Origin: Brachycybe producta
Lineage: Eukaryota; Arthropoda; Diplopoda; Playtdesmida; Andrognathidae
DNA length: 64,000 bases
Assembly (NCBI GenBank): GCA_036925085.1
Contig: JAUPFP010000052.1
Location: 806,001-870,000, forward strand
Direction of reading: 5' to 3'
Shown here: positions 23,127-34,670 of the stretch, one piece after another
How the letters are laid out: every line of letters begins with the position of its first letter
Position numbering within the stretch: position 1 is the first letter of the stretch
Program-made: the position numbers and the translations under genes
The notes under the pieces: model-generated
Told to the model about the DNA's origin: nothing
Databases searched by the model: none
Seen by the model: the letters and a program-made list of their open reading frames with translations, nothing else

Positions 23127-23960
23127 CGTTAACAGAGGTCAATATTAACTCTTGTGGCCCTTCTCTACAAAGCTATAGTTTCGTCAACTACATTATAGCG
23201 AGTTATCGTTCTCAGAGGTAACGTTAAGCGAGGTATAACAGTAGTAACTTTTCTATCGAGTTAAGAGTCCCCAGGTTCTTAAAGAAAGTCTAGACTCTGA
23301 AAATTCGGCCAAAAAAACACTTAAAACTACTGAAAATGTATTTTTTTTTTCTGGTTCTGACACAAAGTGACAGAAGAACTCATGAATGAATGACTAACTG
23401 GAGTTCTGTAATGTGCACCTTAAGAAACAGGGAACCAGAAAGATCCGCTTTCAAATCCAACTCCCAATCTCCCCCACATCCTCACCGAGAAAAAAAAAAC
23501 TCCCTTCAAAACTAAAGAAAGAATGTGGAAATTGTGACACACAGCAGACAGGAAAAAAAGAAACAACAGTCTAGAAAATGGTTCAAGTGTTTCTGATGCT
23601 CAAGCAAGTTATTCAAGTGTTACAAAATGGCGCCGTAAAAAGTCGGACATTTTTCATTTTTCTTTCGCATGACCAAACTCAGTGACAAAACCTTTTCTTC
23701 CCCCAAACCACCTACTCTCTCTTCCCTTCTCACCCCTCTATTGAAGGACATTTCTAACACGATTTTACGAGAGTGAATAAAAACTTAACAGCCATTCACA
23801 TTTCTAGATACAGGATGATTGCAAAAACCAGCTAATGGCCACCAAAGAGCTGGTAAAATAACCAATATTATGGCCTTCAAGGGCCACACAGCCTTTATCA
23901 AGGTTAAGTAAAGGCGGCTTACGGAACGCGGCTTACGGCAGACGAATAAGCAACGTTAAA
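23127..23960. other. No gene seen
   Basis: Mixed unique sequence with no repeat family recognised, apart from repeated GCGGCTTACGG blocks near 23,910-23,940. No coding signal was seen. Confidence 0.4.
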
Positions 23961-24132
23961 ACAGACAGTTAGAAATCGGAAAGTACTGCAGTTGGCTCCG
24001 CCCTTTTAATGACGACAGGCCACTTCTAATTGGCTCGTTATGTAGTCTGACGTTGAAAAGGGCGGAGCATGTGACGTCAGACTTCATAACCAACCAATTA
24101 GAAGCTGCCTGTCCCGATTTCTAATTGTCTGT
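23961..24132. mobile_element. Family A with internal deletion in the right arm
   Basis: Starts ACAGACAGTTAGAAATCGG and ends TCTAATTGTCTGT. The right arm lacks the block that holds the reverse complement of GGCTCCGCCCTTTTTATGAC. Confidence 0.85.
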
Positions 24133-24204
24133 GTTCCATATGCGATGAAACATATCTGAATACATTTCCCTTGTATTCTTCCTTCCCTTTACTTCCATGC
24201 ATTT

Positions 24205-24495
24205 TCTTGCATTAAGATCATTTGTGCATGTAGCGTTAGACGGCGCCACTAACCATCCTCCCATAGAAATGTACTGACTGACTTCCTTTTTTTTGTCACG
24301 TGGCAAACTTTTAAAGATTGCGTCATCACTATTTTTCTACACGTGCTCTCTTCTTCACTTATATTGTGTTCTGGGTTTGAACGCGCTTTTAGAGGCTAAA
24401 AGGGTGCATTCGATTTCATCTTAATTGGCACGTGTGGAGTTTGGCCACCCCTATGTAGGTGCGCCACCTACCTTGAAGTTTTTTACTATGGAGCC
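24205..24495 (+). mobile_element. Family C element
   Basis: Same order of blocks as at 21.43 kb: GTTAGACGGCGCCACTA, CACGTGGCAAAC, ACACGTGCTC, AGAGGCTAAAAGGGTGC, GGCACGTGTGGAG. It is slightly shorter, with small internal deletions. Confidence 0.8.
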
Positions 24496-25246
24496 CACTT
24501 AAGTTCTTTTCTTCAGTGTGTTTCTGATTTTTCTCTCTACAACCAGCTTGAGGTATGAAGATGGGGGTGGTTTTCCAACAATGTCCCTATGTAATGCCGC
24601 CGAATGCCGAAAAGAAGAAGAAAAAACGGTAATGGGCCGTAATTAATGGATGCTACGTGTCCATCCTTTTTCCTCAAGAAGTTGACATTCAAAAGGCAAA
24701 GGAAGAAAAGGAGAGAAAGAAAAAAAAACCTCCTGAAAAATCCCTATATATCTAAGGATATATCTTATTCTATCGACTTCCTACTTCCATTTCCACGTTT
24801 TTCGTGTTTGTTTTGTGTTTTTCACCACAAAAAAAAACAACAATAGAAATTCAAAATCACCAAAAAATAAAATTCAAGTAGGTGGCGGTGATATTCTCTT
24901 TCACCAGAATCCACAAAAATAGCCAAAGGAATCCCGCGTTATGACTGCACAACTTCCGCAATTTGAAAAGCTAACTCTTTGTAGAAGAAAAAATTCAAAA
25001 TATGGCTATAAACTAGAATGTGCTAAAAAAAAAAGTATTTTCATTGTTGTTATTTTTCAAAATAAAACATTTTATGACTAAAGAGAAAAAAATATTTGTC
25101 TGTTTTCAAACAAAAACAAACTCAAAATTGGAAATCTTCAAACTATTTTTTTAGACGATTTTGTAAAATGACGTCATAAAAAGATGTTTTATGAGCAGGT
25201 CATTTTGGAACTCAGGTGGTTATTTTACAGAAGAAATTCAAAGTGT
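24496..25246. other. No gene seen
   Basis: AT-rich sequence. An open frame at 24,646-24,846 is K/R-rich low complexity. A TGACGTCA octamer lies near 25,170. No gene is supported. Confidence 0.4.
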
Positions 25247-25460
25247 TTTAGAAACTAGAATAGTTGGTGATAATGTTAAAAAGTTTCTTCAATGATGATA
25301 TCGTTCAAAATAAACTTTTTATGACAAGTTTGAAAAAAGGCCGAAAACAGTTTTTCATGAAATTTCAATAAAAAAACCTAAAAAAACAGGTCATTTTTCA
25401 AACTAAACTATAAAATTGTTTATTTTTTAAGATATCATTCAAGTTTTTAATTTTTTCGTA
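25247..25460. mobile_element. Family F related sequence
   Basis: Contains TTTTAGAAACTAGAATAGTT, GATATCGTTCAAAATAAACT and the reciprocal half TTTTTTAAGATATC. It is a decayed foldback copy of the AGAATAGTT subtype, like the copies at 32.1-32.7 and 42.6 kb. Confidence 0.6.
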
Positions 25461-25776
25461 ATGTTGTTTCTAAAAAAAACGTTCGCTTGACGTTTTTGTA
25501 TCCACATTTAACAAAAAAAAATTCTATGGAGCATAGCATTAGCCACTACAGTGGCGCCGTCTGGCGGGGAAAAGCGAAAAACAAGATAAATATCTCTAAA
25601 ACTAATATTAGAGAAACTTTCACTAATCCTTTATTCTGCACATGCGCAAAACATCTGAAAATCCTAAACGAACTTAACAATACATAGACTTAATAACATA
25701 TTAAGTGACCAATCGAACTGCGCATGTGCAGAATAACTGAAAGTCCTCTGACGTTAGAAAGGGTAGAAGAGTTAAT
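25461..25776. other. No gene seen; inverted 25-bp motif
   Basis: The block TTATTCTGCACATGCGCA (about 25,631) has its reciprocal TGCGCATGTGCAGAATAA near 25,720, with AATACATAGACTT and similar sequence between. This may be a small foldback of about 110 bp. No coding signal was seen. Confidence 0.5.
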
Positions 25777-26610
25777 ACCTAGTACACACACCTAATAATT
25801 TAAACGCATTTAAATAATAAACGTGTTCTACAGAGCCCCGTGAAGGACAAACAAACAATATGTCGTCGAATTCAATTTATTCAGTTAATTAATCTGAAAA
25901 TATTGAGTTAATACTTAAATATAATTTGTAAATTTATATTGATTTAGTATTTCAATTTAAAAATATTAATAATAAAGTCAATTTTTAATTTGGATTCATG
26001 TGTCCTTAACTGGATTCCGTATAATTCACCTAAACACATTTAATTTGAATTCATTTAATACCTTGTACGCTCACATGAGTTAAATGAATTCAAATTAAAT
26101 GTGTTTAGGCGAATTATACGGAATCCAGTTAAGGACACATGAACACCAAATTAAAAATTGACTTTATTATTAATATTTTAAATTGAAATACTAAATCAAT
26201 AGTTTATATAAATTATATTTAATTTAATACTTTCAGATTAACTGAATTCGACATATTGTTTGTTTGTCCTTCACAGGGCTCTGTAGAACATGTTTATTAT
26301 TTAAATTATCAGGTGTGTGTGTATTAGATATAATACATTGTAACACACATGAGTTAAATGAATTCAAATTAAATGTGTTTAGGTGAATTATACGGAATCC
26401 AGTTAAGGACACATAAACCAAATTAAAAATTGACTTTATTATTAATATTTTAAATTGAAATACTAAATCAATATAAATTTACAAATTATATTTAAGTATT
26501 AACTCAATTATTTTCAGATTAACTGAATAAATTGAATTCGACATTATTTGTTTGTCCTTCACAGGGCTCTGTAGAACGTGTTTAATATTTAACTGTGTAA
26601 TTGTGTCAAA
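25777..26610. mobile_element. Three family E elements, the first inverted
   Basis: Copy one (about 25,777-26,060) is in the opposite orientation to copies two (about 26,061-26,330) and three (about 26,331-26,610), so copies one and two form a palindrome with arms near 280 bp. Shared blocks are GTTAAATGAATTCAAATTAA, AATTATACGGAATCC, TTAAGGACACATGAA and GTTTGTCCTTCACAGGGCTC. A fourth copy lies at 43.85 kb. Confidence 0.85.
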
Positions 26611-27360
26611 GGTATATTATAAGTTTCTGACAAAACTTTCAATTACTTGATATAAAAAAAAGTTCCTTCTTAAAGTCACTTAAAAGTTAATACATGAGTT
26701 TTTACGAAGTTAGTTAAGTTGTAATCATAGTTGGAGAGCAATTGTATGATTGCAAATTATAGTTAAGTGCAAGTTGGACCTCCTAATCTTCTTTTCTTGA
26801 AAATTTTCTATTTCAAGAAGAAGGGGGATGGGCGACCACCACCACCATAACAACAACAACAAGAGTCACTGTTACCATGCCTACCATATCATGCATAAGT
26901 TCATAACCACTATAATATATAATAATAATATATATCATTTATATATGAAGTTCATTTTCTGTGTTTGTGTTTTGTTGAGAAAACATAAATAAATGAGAAA
27001 GAAACGACCAAAAATGTCGTCGTCGTTCACAGTCAAGGAAATTATTTTGTCCTCGCCATTCCCCCACCCCCATCACCAACCAAACCCACTACACAACAAC
27101 AACCAACCACAGAGAAAAGAATATAAACTTAAAACTAGTTATTACAGTCATATCTTTTAAGAGAAAAAAGAAAATGAGGTTTTTCTTCTCTCTTTCTCTC
27201 ATATCTTTTCTATCTTTTCTTTCATTCTTTAAATAAAACAAAAACAGTTGTCACAAATGTATGAACTTGTGATGTGCGTGCAAAAGTAAGTTTACATTGG
27301 GCAACAAATTGTTTTGTCAACACTTTCAAAACCATGCACAACAGCGGCGCTAGTTGACAT
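26611..27360. other. No gene seen
   Basis: AT-rich sequence with short CCA/CAA and TA microsatellites near 26,840-26,940. No coding signal was seen. Confidence 0.45.
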
Positions 27361-28060
27361 TTCAGTACGCAACGCCCCTAGTGGCCGTTTGAGTACGCAA
27401 CGCCCCTAGTGGCCGTTTGAGTACGCAACGCCTCTAGTGGCCGTTTGAGTACGCAACGCCTCTAGTGGCCGTTTGAGTACGCAACGCCTCTAGTGGCCGT
27501 TTCACTATGCAACGCCTCTAGTGGCCGTTTCACTATGCAACGCCTCTAGTGGCCGTTTCACTATGCAACGCCTCTAGTGGCCGTTTCACTATGCAACGCC
27601 TCTAGTGGCCGTTTCACTATGCAACGCCTCTAGTGGCCGTTTCACTATGCAACGCCTCTAGTGGCCGTTTCACTATGCAACGCCTCTAGTGGCCGTTTCA
27701 CTATGCAACGCCTCTAGTGGCCGTTTCACTATGCAACGCCTCTAGTGGCCGTTTCACTATGCAACGCCTCTAGTGGCCGTTTCACTATGCAACGCCTCTA
27801 GTGGCCGTTTCACTATGCAACGCCTCTAGTGGCCGTTTCACTATGCAACGCCTCTAGTGGCCGTTTCACTATGCAACGCCTCTAGTGGCCCTTTCACTAT
27901 GCAACGCCTCTAGTGGCCCTTTCAGTATGCAACACCTCTAGTTGCTATTTGATTATGAAGTGCCTCTCGTGGCCGTTTCAGTATGCAACGCCCCTAGTGG
28001 CCGTTTCATTATGCAATGAAACTAGTGGCTGTTTCATTATGCAGTGCCTTCAGTGGCCAT
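27361..28060. repeat. 28-bp minisatellite, about 23 units
   Basis: The unit core is GCAACGCCTCTAGTGGCCGT, followed by TTCACTAT or TTGAGTAC. The edges hold variant units and the middle is nearly uniform. On the other strand each unit reads GGCCACTAGAGGCG, one G short of the CTCF core. Confidence 0.95.
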
Positions 28061-28110
28061 TTAATTATGCATTATCCATTTGCCATCAATAGGCAAGCCT
28101 CATCTAATGC

Positions 28111-28329
28111 TGGGGCCACATTAACGTCTAATGCCGTTAATTGTCACGTTATTTGACATTAAACACAGGTGTAGCCATGACTTAATGTGCTAATTTATTA
28201 TCGTCATTATTAATGGTGTTAGACGTTAGGCGATAGCTCGGGTGGCAGTGGCTGATCAAAGCGAATTACCACGTAGCTTAATTATTGCGATAATATGGAC
28301 GTTAGACGTTAACGTTAGTGTGGCCCCAC
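28111..28329. mobile_element. Foldback element with GGGGCCACATTAACGT ends
   Basis: The left end GGGGCCACATTAACGTCTAA pairs with the right end TTAACGTTAGTGTGGCCCC. The interior has further GTTAGACGTTA motifs. About 219 bp. No target duplication could be fixed. Confidence 0.8.
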
Positions 28330-28835
28330 CTTAAGAGAGAATCTTTTTTCCTAGGTGGCCAACACCATGATTGGTGGTCATTTTCCAAACTCAATAATGG
28401 TCGTCAACTCTTATTGTTGTGGTCCACAATACACGTTTATTCAATTCGGAATTTCGGTACACGTGCAAATCAGCACGAGAGCCATTTGACAGGGAGGAGG
28501 ATAATTCTCTATCATAAATGATTGTCATTTAGACAAAATCGTCATCAAATCGAATTTCTCCGGAAACCCAGAATTCCATATTCTAAATACATTTGGAAAG
28601 GAAGACCACAAATATGCATCATCAGTTCTCTGATAAGCTTTGGATGTCCATGTCATATACGGTGGTTTCTAATAAGAATGTCAATCTAACAAAGCTGTTG
28701 TTCTCTACAGTTTGTAAGCATTCCAGAAGGGCAAGGGGGGCTTAGCTAAGCTCTATTGGTTTGACAGTGATTCCCACTGAAGTTCATTTAGCTTCAGTTA
28801 TAAATTCAAAAATCTTGCAGCCTTTATATGTAAAA
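28330..28835. other. No gene seen
   Basis: Unique sequence of mixed composition. The plus-strand open frame 28,318-28,521 begins inside the preceding element and has no ATG-supported or family-like content. No gene is called. Confidence 0.4.
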
Positions 28836-28974
28836 GCAGTTAGAAATCGGGGAGAACTACAGTTAGCTCAGCTCTTTTTATGACGAACGGCAACTTCTAA
28901 TTGGTTGGTTATGTAGACTGACGTCACATGCTTCGTCCTTTTCAACATCGAACTACCCAGCAAACCATGCCTGT
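28836..28974. mobile_element. Family A with most of the right arm deleted
   Basis: The left arm runs from GCAGTTAGAAATCGGGGAG to the centre. The right side jumps from AGCAAACCATG straight to a terminal CCTGT. It is similar in kind to the 23.96 kb deletion copy. Confidence 0.8.
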
Positions 28975-29035
28975 GTCCTATATGTTGTACCTTTTAAGGC
29001 ACGTATACACTAGACGTAAACGAGCCCGTAATGTA

Positions 29036-29464
29036 AAGCCGATGCTACACATAGCAACAATTCAGCAACTTTAGAGCAACATAGCTGTGTTGCTCTATTG
29101 TTTCATGAAAGTTGAAACATCTGTCATAAGAGCAACAAACCCGAATTGTTGCTCACAGATTGAAAAGCAACAGAATTTTCAAATAGAACTTGGTTCTATT
29201 TTCGAGCAACCATTTCAGCCAACAGCCAATAAAAACGGCTTAAATAATCACATGACTATTTCAACTGATGAAGAAGAGGAAGACGAAGCCAATGTTCTAC
29301 AGTCTTTGGCTCACAACCTCTTTGTTTCATTGGTTGTTGCTTTCATCTAAGTTTCATGAGCGTTGCAACATGTATCATAGGTGTTGCTTGCAACAAATAG
29401 GAAACTACTGTTGCTACAACTAGTATTGTTGCTTGACTGTTGCTACGTGTAGAGCATCAGCTTA
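29036..29464. mobile_element. ~430-bp foldback element
   Basis: The left end AGCCGATGCTACACATAGCA pairs with the right end GCTACGTGTAGAGCATCAGC. GTTGCT/AGCAAC motifs recur inside on both strands. The plus-strand open frame 29,087-29,350 lies wholly inside the element and has no transposase-like motif, so I treat it as chance. Confidence 0.75.
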
Positions 29465-29784
29465 ACATTTCATGTAATGCTCGCTACAAGTTGTGTCCGA
29501 CGATTACGCCACAAACGTCCACTGAATCGTAGGTCGTGACGATCATCCCACGAATATGAAAAATAAACCTATTGCCGCCGTCGCGACTGTGCTCGTCTTT
29601 TAAAAAATTAACGTTTTTTCTTTAACATCGAGGTCTATTGGCTCAATAGAAAAAACGATGCTAGCGCTCTTTGCGGAGATTTTTCGAAGTAATTTTGCGA
29701 TGAATAGCCTCTTAATCATCTTTAAATCATTAATCATATTTTGAATTGTTTATATAATTTTAAGCCTATAATGTTCTTTTCCAA

Positions 29785-30009
29785 AGGAACAGACTAATCG
29801 TAGGTCACTAGGTGACCTACACTTTCAGATAGCTATTTCGGGAACTGTGGGTCACTCAGTGACCTACACTTTTATATTAGGGGGTGGGCTGCGCCCCCAG
29901 ACCTTATGCAACAAGCTTAATTTAATGTTACCCAACCTAATTAGTGGTCACTGAGTGACCAACAGTTCTGAAGTGTAGGTCACCTAGTGACCTACGATTA
30001 GTCTGTTCC
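29785..30009. mobile_element. Family D foldback element with 9-bp target duplication
   Basis: The best copy of the family. It runs from GGAACAGACTAATCGTAGG to TACGATTAGTCTGTTCC. CTTTTCCAA stands at 29,776-29,784 and again at 30,010-30,018. The inner palindromic blocks are GGTCACTAGGTGACC and GGTCACTCAGTGACC, with a GC-rich loop region GGGCTGCGCCCCC. Confidence 0.93.
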
Positions 30010-30018
30010 CTTTTCCAA

Positions 30019-30700
30019 CAGTACATGGACCAATTGTTTGCACAGAGTGCAGTGTAAACTTACCCATAAAATGATTGTATTTAGTTTTGTAACATTTCAT
30101 GTGTTGTTTCTATTACGAGGAGGCTACTTTTACATCCCATTTACAGTAGAAGTATTATATGAGAAATAATATAATATTTGGAAGAAGAAGATGAGAAATA
30201 AAAGAGAGACAGATAGAGAAACATCCCCTCTCAGAAGACCTAAAAGGACAAAAGGTGTTTGAAAAGTCCTACCATCGTCTAATCCGACAATGAAAATAGG
30301 TGTAACTATAATCCTCCTCCTTCACTACTGTTGCTGCTCCTGTTATTATTATTATTACTATTGTTATTATGGCTGCTGTTGGTATTTCTTTATTGTTAAG
30401 ACACACTTGACTATAAAAATGAAGCCTAACTTAGTTGGAAGAAGAATTTCTTACCTGAAAAAAAGAAAACTCATCAAAACATTTTTTTTTGTGTGGTTCC
30501 TCTTTCAGCTCAAAATGGTCCTTCTTTTCTATTCTTTCATAATTGCCAATCCGCCGCCGCCGAAAACAATTTTCAACCCTTTCTCTGATTACTAAATAAA
30601 CTGCCAAACACCTGGGTCCCATTTTCAGAAAAAGTACCAAGTTCAACAAATTCACTTCCAAAAGAGACAAGAGAGGAACCTTGTGAACTTGAACTTTAAA
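30019..30700. other. No gene seen
   Basis: Mixed sequence with a TTA/CTG microsatellite near 30,335-30,380. The open frames at 30,290-30,670 on both strands are low complexity. Confidence 0.4.
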
Positions 30701-30909
30701 ACAGGCAATTAGAAAACGGGACGAACAGAAGTTGGCTCAGCCCCTTTTTATGACGACCGGCAACTTCTAATATGTTGGTTATGTAGTCTGACGTCACATA
30801 CTCCGCCCTTTTTCAACGTTGAACCCACACAACAAACCAATTAGAAGTTGCCGGTCGTCATAAAAAGGGCGAAGCTAACTTGTGTTTGTTCCGATTTCTA
30901 ATTGTCTAT
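30701..30909. mobile_element. Family A foldback element
   Basis: Full length. AACTTTAAA lies before the left end and TACTTTAAA overlaps the right border, an 8 of 9 target duplication. Confidence 0.9.
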
Positions 30910-31098
30910 ACTTTAAATGGGTTTCACACAAATTTACAAGATTAACGGCATTTTATAAAGCCGGATCCACGTCAGTCTGACAACAAATAAAACGTGAAGT
31001 GTTTCTCGAAAAACAAATTTGCGACAATTCTAAAACAATTTTGCAACTTTTGTGTTTTGTTTGCAGTTTCACAAACAATTTCCATGTCCAGGCTCAAG

Positions 31099-31307
31099 AC
31101 AGGCAATTAGAAAACGGGACGAACAGAAGTTGGCTCCGCCCCTTTTTATGACGACCGGCAACTTCTAATTGGTTTGTTGTGTGGTTCTACTTAGAAAAAG
31201 GGCGGCACATGTGACATGAGACTATATAACCAACCAATTAGAAGTTGCCGGTCGTCATAAAAAAGGGCGGAGCCAACTTCTGTTCGTCCCGATTTCTAAT
31301 TGCCTGT
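31099..31307. mobile_element. Family A foldback element (first of a dimer)
   Basis: Full length. It is followed after 8 bp (TTTTGGAC) by a second copy. Confidence 0.9.
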
Positions 31308-31315
31308 TTTTGGAC

Positions 31316-31522
31316 ACATGCAATTAGAAAACGGGACGAACAGAAGTTGGTGCCGCCCCTTTTTATGACGACCGGCAACTTCTAATTGGTTTGTTGTGTG
31401 GTTCGACGTTAAAAAAGGGCGGAGCATTTGACGTCAGACTACATAACCAACCAATTAGAAGTTGCGTTCGTCATAAAAAGGGCGGAGCCAACTTCTGTAT
31501 GTCCCGATTTCTAATTGTCTGT
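31316..31522. mobile_element. Family A foldback element (second of a dimer)
   Basis: The left end is degenerate (ACATGCAATTAG) and the right end is TCTAATTGTCTGT. The short spacer starts like that of the 9.4 kb dimer. Confidence 0.9.
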
Positions 31523-31604
31523 GTAACAAACCAATTAGAATTTGATGACTCTCATAAAAGGGGCGGGGCCAACAAAAATTTTATTGCTGCGCCCAACTGC
31601 CTGT
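31523..31604. mobile_element. Fragment of a family A-related element
   Basis: Contains AACCAATTAGAATTTGATGA, then AAAAGGGGCGGGGCCAAC and GCTGCGCCCAACTGCCTGT. The GCTGCGCCCAACTGC block recurs at about 36,055-36,070, which defines a second small family. Confidence 0.6.
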
Positions 31605-32115
31605 ATTTCAAATGGCAGCAGCAACTCCAAAAAAGTCATCATGTAATCATTTTGGGAATTTTCATTTCAAGTCGAAACAATGACCCTAAAACTGGTCCCA
31701 ATTTAGAAACAAAATTAGATTTGTTTTTTAAAAGAAAATTAAAAAATCCTCCGAAAAAAAAGTACCCCCTGAAATATAACAATGAAAAATAGAAGAAAAA
31801 ACCCCGAAATAATAAAAAGAAAGTCAATTTTGTTCAAAATTGAAGTTTCCGAAGACAAAAAAGTAAAGCAAAGATTTTGTGAAATCAATTTTTAACATCT
31901 TCTTCATTAAAAATCCATTGATTTTTCGCAGTTTTTTCCTCTTATTTTTTGGGGAGAGAAAATTGAAGTCTGGATTCAAAGTTCCCTTGGTTCCCTGAGG
32001 CTTTTACACTATTTATGGCTTTAAATTTCAGTGTTTATAAGTCTCAAGAGAAAAAAGGTTTTTTCCTACTTTTCTAGCATTTTAGAAAAAAAAAAAAACA
32101 TTAAAAAGAAATTGA
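31605..32115. other. No gene seen
   Basis: AT-rich sequence. The short open frames here continue from the neighbouring repeat and have no protein-like content. Confidence 0.4.
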
Positions 32116-32700
32116 AACTTTTATTAGAAAACTAGAATAGTAAATGAATGTGTTAAAAGTATTTTCATGATGAAATCTTTCAAAATAAAATATTTATGAC
32201 AGTTTGAAAAAAAAAACATTAATTTTTAATTTTGTTAACTTTAAAGTTGACTTTTTCATGAAATTTCAATGGAAAAACCAAAATAAAAAATGGGTCATTT
32301 TTCAAACTGAACTATAAAATTGTTTATTTTGTAAGATAATTGTGTCATAAAAAACGTTTAACATAATCTTTTACCATTCTAGTTTATAGGAAAGGTCTCT
32401 TTTCCCCTCCAACCTGCGGTTTTGTGGAGAAAATTTTTCAAGCAAACGTTTTTCAGAAGAAACATTACGAAAAAATTCAAAGTGTTTTAAAAACTAGAAT
32501 AGTTAGTGATAATGCTAAAAGTTTTTCCAATGATGATATCTTTCAAAATAAACTTTTTATGACTTTTTAGAAAAACCTAAAAAACGGGTTATTTTTCAAA
32601 CTGAACAATAAAATTGTTTATTTTGTAAGATATTGTCATGAAAAAAAATTTATCATCATCATTTACTATTCTAGTCTTGAAAACATTTGAAATTTCTTTC
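32116..32700. mobile_element. Two family F elements (AGAATAGT subtype)
   Basis: Arms of the first copy lie near 32,130-32,210 and 32,320-32,390. Those of the second lie near 32,490-32,570 and 32,610-32,690. Shared blocks are AAAACTAGAATAGT and TCTTTCAAAATAAA, with the reciprocals TTTATTTTGTAAGATA and CTATTCTAGT. Confidence 0.75.
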
Positions 32701-32939
32701 ATAATGTTTCTTTAAAAAAAAACGTTCGCTTGACATTGTTGCATCCAAATTTTACAACAACAAAAAACGTTTATGGCAGAGCATAGTATAAAAAACTGCG
32801 ATGGCGCCATCTGGCGAGACAAAAGAAAAATGAATATCTAGAGCCACCTTAAGTGAATGAGTTACATGTACTCTTCTATTTTTTAAAATACATTTAAGTT
32901 TCCCTTAATTTTGCTTCTGTTAAGAATGAAAATATATTA

Positions 32940-33260
32940 TTTATTTTGTGCGTGTAGCGTTAGATGGCGCCACTAGCCCTCCTCCCATTAGAAATGTACT
33001 GACTGACTTCCTTTTTTTTGGTCACGTGGCCAAACTTTTAATTGCGTCATCGCTATTTCTCTACACGTGCTCTCTTTCTTCACTTATATTATGTTCTGGG
33101 GGTATGTTTGTCCACGTGCTCTGATAATTAAGGTTGTTTTGGACGCTTTTAGAGGCTAAAAGGGTGCATTCGATTTCAATTCTATGGAGTTTGCTCACCT
33201 ATAGAGGGGTTGCACGTGCCATCTACCGTGCATTTATACAAGTATTTTTTTCTATAGAGC
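32940..33260 (+). mobile_element. Family C element
   Basis: A near-complete copy from TTTGTGCGTGTAGCG to GCCATCTACCGTGC. It has CACGTG boxes in GTCACGTGGCC, ACACGTGCTC and CCACGTGCTC. A 12 of 14 CTCF-like match on the reverse strand lies upstream near 32,805-32,820. Confidence 0.82.
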
Positions 33261-33780
33261 AATCTAAGCTATAAAGAGTTGTAGAGAGGCGTTTATACTT
33301 TTAAAATCACTTTAAACAAATATTGTTGTCTGAAATTTTTTTTTAAAAAATTTTGAAGAAAAAATGCGTAAAAAAAATAAATAAAATGAAAAACTTCTTT
33401 TTTTCGAAATAAAAATAAATAAAAATATTTTTTTTTTCGATCCGTGTTTTATATTTGAAGTTACAACCAAAAAAAAATAATAATATTTCTTCATGGACAA
33501 CAAAAGATAATCTCAAAAAAAAAAAAAGGAGTTGGAAAAATGAAATTTCCTTTTTCTGAAGAAAATGTCCCAATAGGAAACAACACTCCGGAAAAAAAAG
33601 ACGCCTTTTCTTCTTCTATTTGCGCCAACCTACCTTACTTTTATTCGGAATTATAAATACTTTGTAGCAAACTTATGAATAATGTATGGACCTAACTTAT
33701 TTGAGTCCACAAAACGATGACGTAACACACAAGAGTGGAAGAAAACCGCTATCGAGATATAAAACACACCTTTATTTCCA
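33261..33780. other. No gene seen
   Basis: Very AT-rich with A and T homopolymers. The minus-strand open frames of 33,312-33,573 are F/K-rich low complexity. Confidence 0.45.
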
Positions 33781-33870
33781 CACTCAGTTAGAAATAGGAG
33801 AAAACTTCAATTGGCTCCGCCCTTGTTATGACGACCGGCAACTTCTAATTGGTTTCTTGTGTGGTTCGAC

Positions 33871-34670
33871 TTAGGCCCGTAGTAAATTAGGAAACAAAAT
33901 GAGCTTGTAATCAGCAACAGCCCCCAGAGACTGTTGCTGGTGATGCTACACTAGCGCCACCACTGCAGTTGCAGGCACCAAAATGGTAGCTTGCAACAGT
34001 AGCAGGTGGATGTTTCCTCTGCTCATGTATAGTGAGCAGAGGGAACAAGCAACCATTGTGTGCCAGCAACTACTTTCTTGTCACGTGATCATAATTCGGT
34101 TGCTGGTTGCTCGCTCGGTTCCCTAATTTGCGCCCGGCCTAAGTTAGACTATTACTTTACTGGACTGGCAACTCCCTTCTTCTCCATCTTCTCCATCTTC
34201 TCCATGTTAAGGCGTTGACTGCATGTTCTTAGGCAAAAGTGACGCCAGCTCTGTCTGGTGGCATTATTTTTAAAGAAAATCGCGAGTGAAAAAGTCTGTT
34301 TTTTTTGTGTGGTTCGACGTTGATTGCTGTGACGTCAGGTACATAACCAACCAATTAGAAGTTGTGTTCGTCATAAAAAGGGCGGAGCCAACTTCTGTTC
34401 GTTTCTCCCGATTTCTAATTGCCTGTGTCATAGCCTCCAATAAATAGTATCTCTAGGAGGCTATGCCTGTGTAGTTCTTCATCGGCCATACTTTTTATAC
34501 TAATATATAAAAATACACCCTACATAGCTACAAAATGAACTCGTCCAAACTATTCAAGTTCATATACCATAGTCCCGCTAGAGGCGCCACTTGGAAAACG
34601 ACGATTCATAACTGTCAAACACAAAATTTCGGGAGTTGCCAGTCCAGTTAAGTAGTGGCCTAAGGTCTAA
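33871..34670. mobile_element. Composite insert inside a family A element
   Basis: Starts TTAGGCCCGTAGTAAATTAG and ends GTGGCCTAAGGTCTAA, with a TTAGGCC/GGCCTAA end pair. An inner inverted pair (GTAAATTAGGAAAC near 33,881 and GTTCCCTAATTTGCG near 34,118) closes a first module. A second element begins at 34,154. The 8-bp duplication would suit a hAT-like element, but no transposase is present. Confidence 0.75.
34154..34655. mobile_element. ~500-bp element with 25-bp terminal inverted repeats
   Basis: TACTGGACTGGCAACTCCC at the left (34,158-34,176) pairs with GGGAGTTGCCAGTCCAGT at the right (34,631-34,648). The ends agree at about 23 of 25 positions. It carries a family A right half at 34,308-34,426. 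No protein-coding sequence was seen. Confidence 0.8.

Noticed and set aside
28318..28521. 67-codon plus-strand open frame of balanced composition
   Set aside because: It begins inside the preceding foldback element, I could not see an ATG start in good context, and nothing resembles a known domain. Too weak to call.
29087..29350. 87-codon open frame with an acidic EEEEDE stretch
   Set aside because: It lies entirely inside a ~430-bp foldback element, lacks transposase motifs, and its ends follow the element's inverted repeats.
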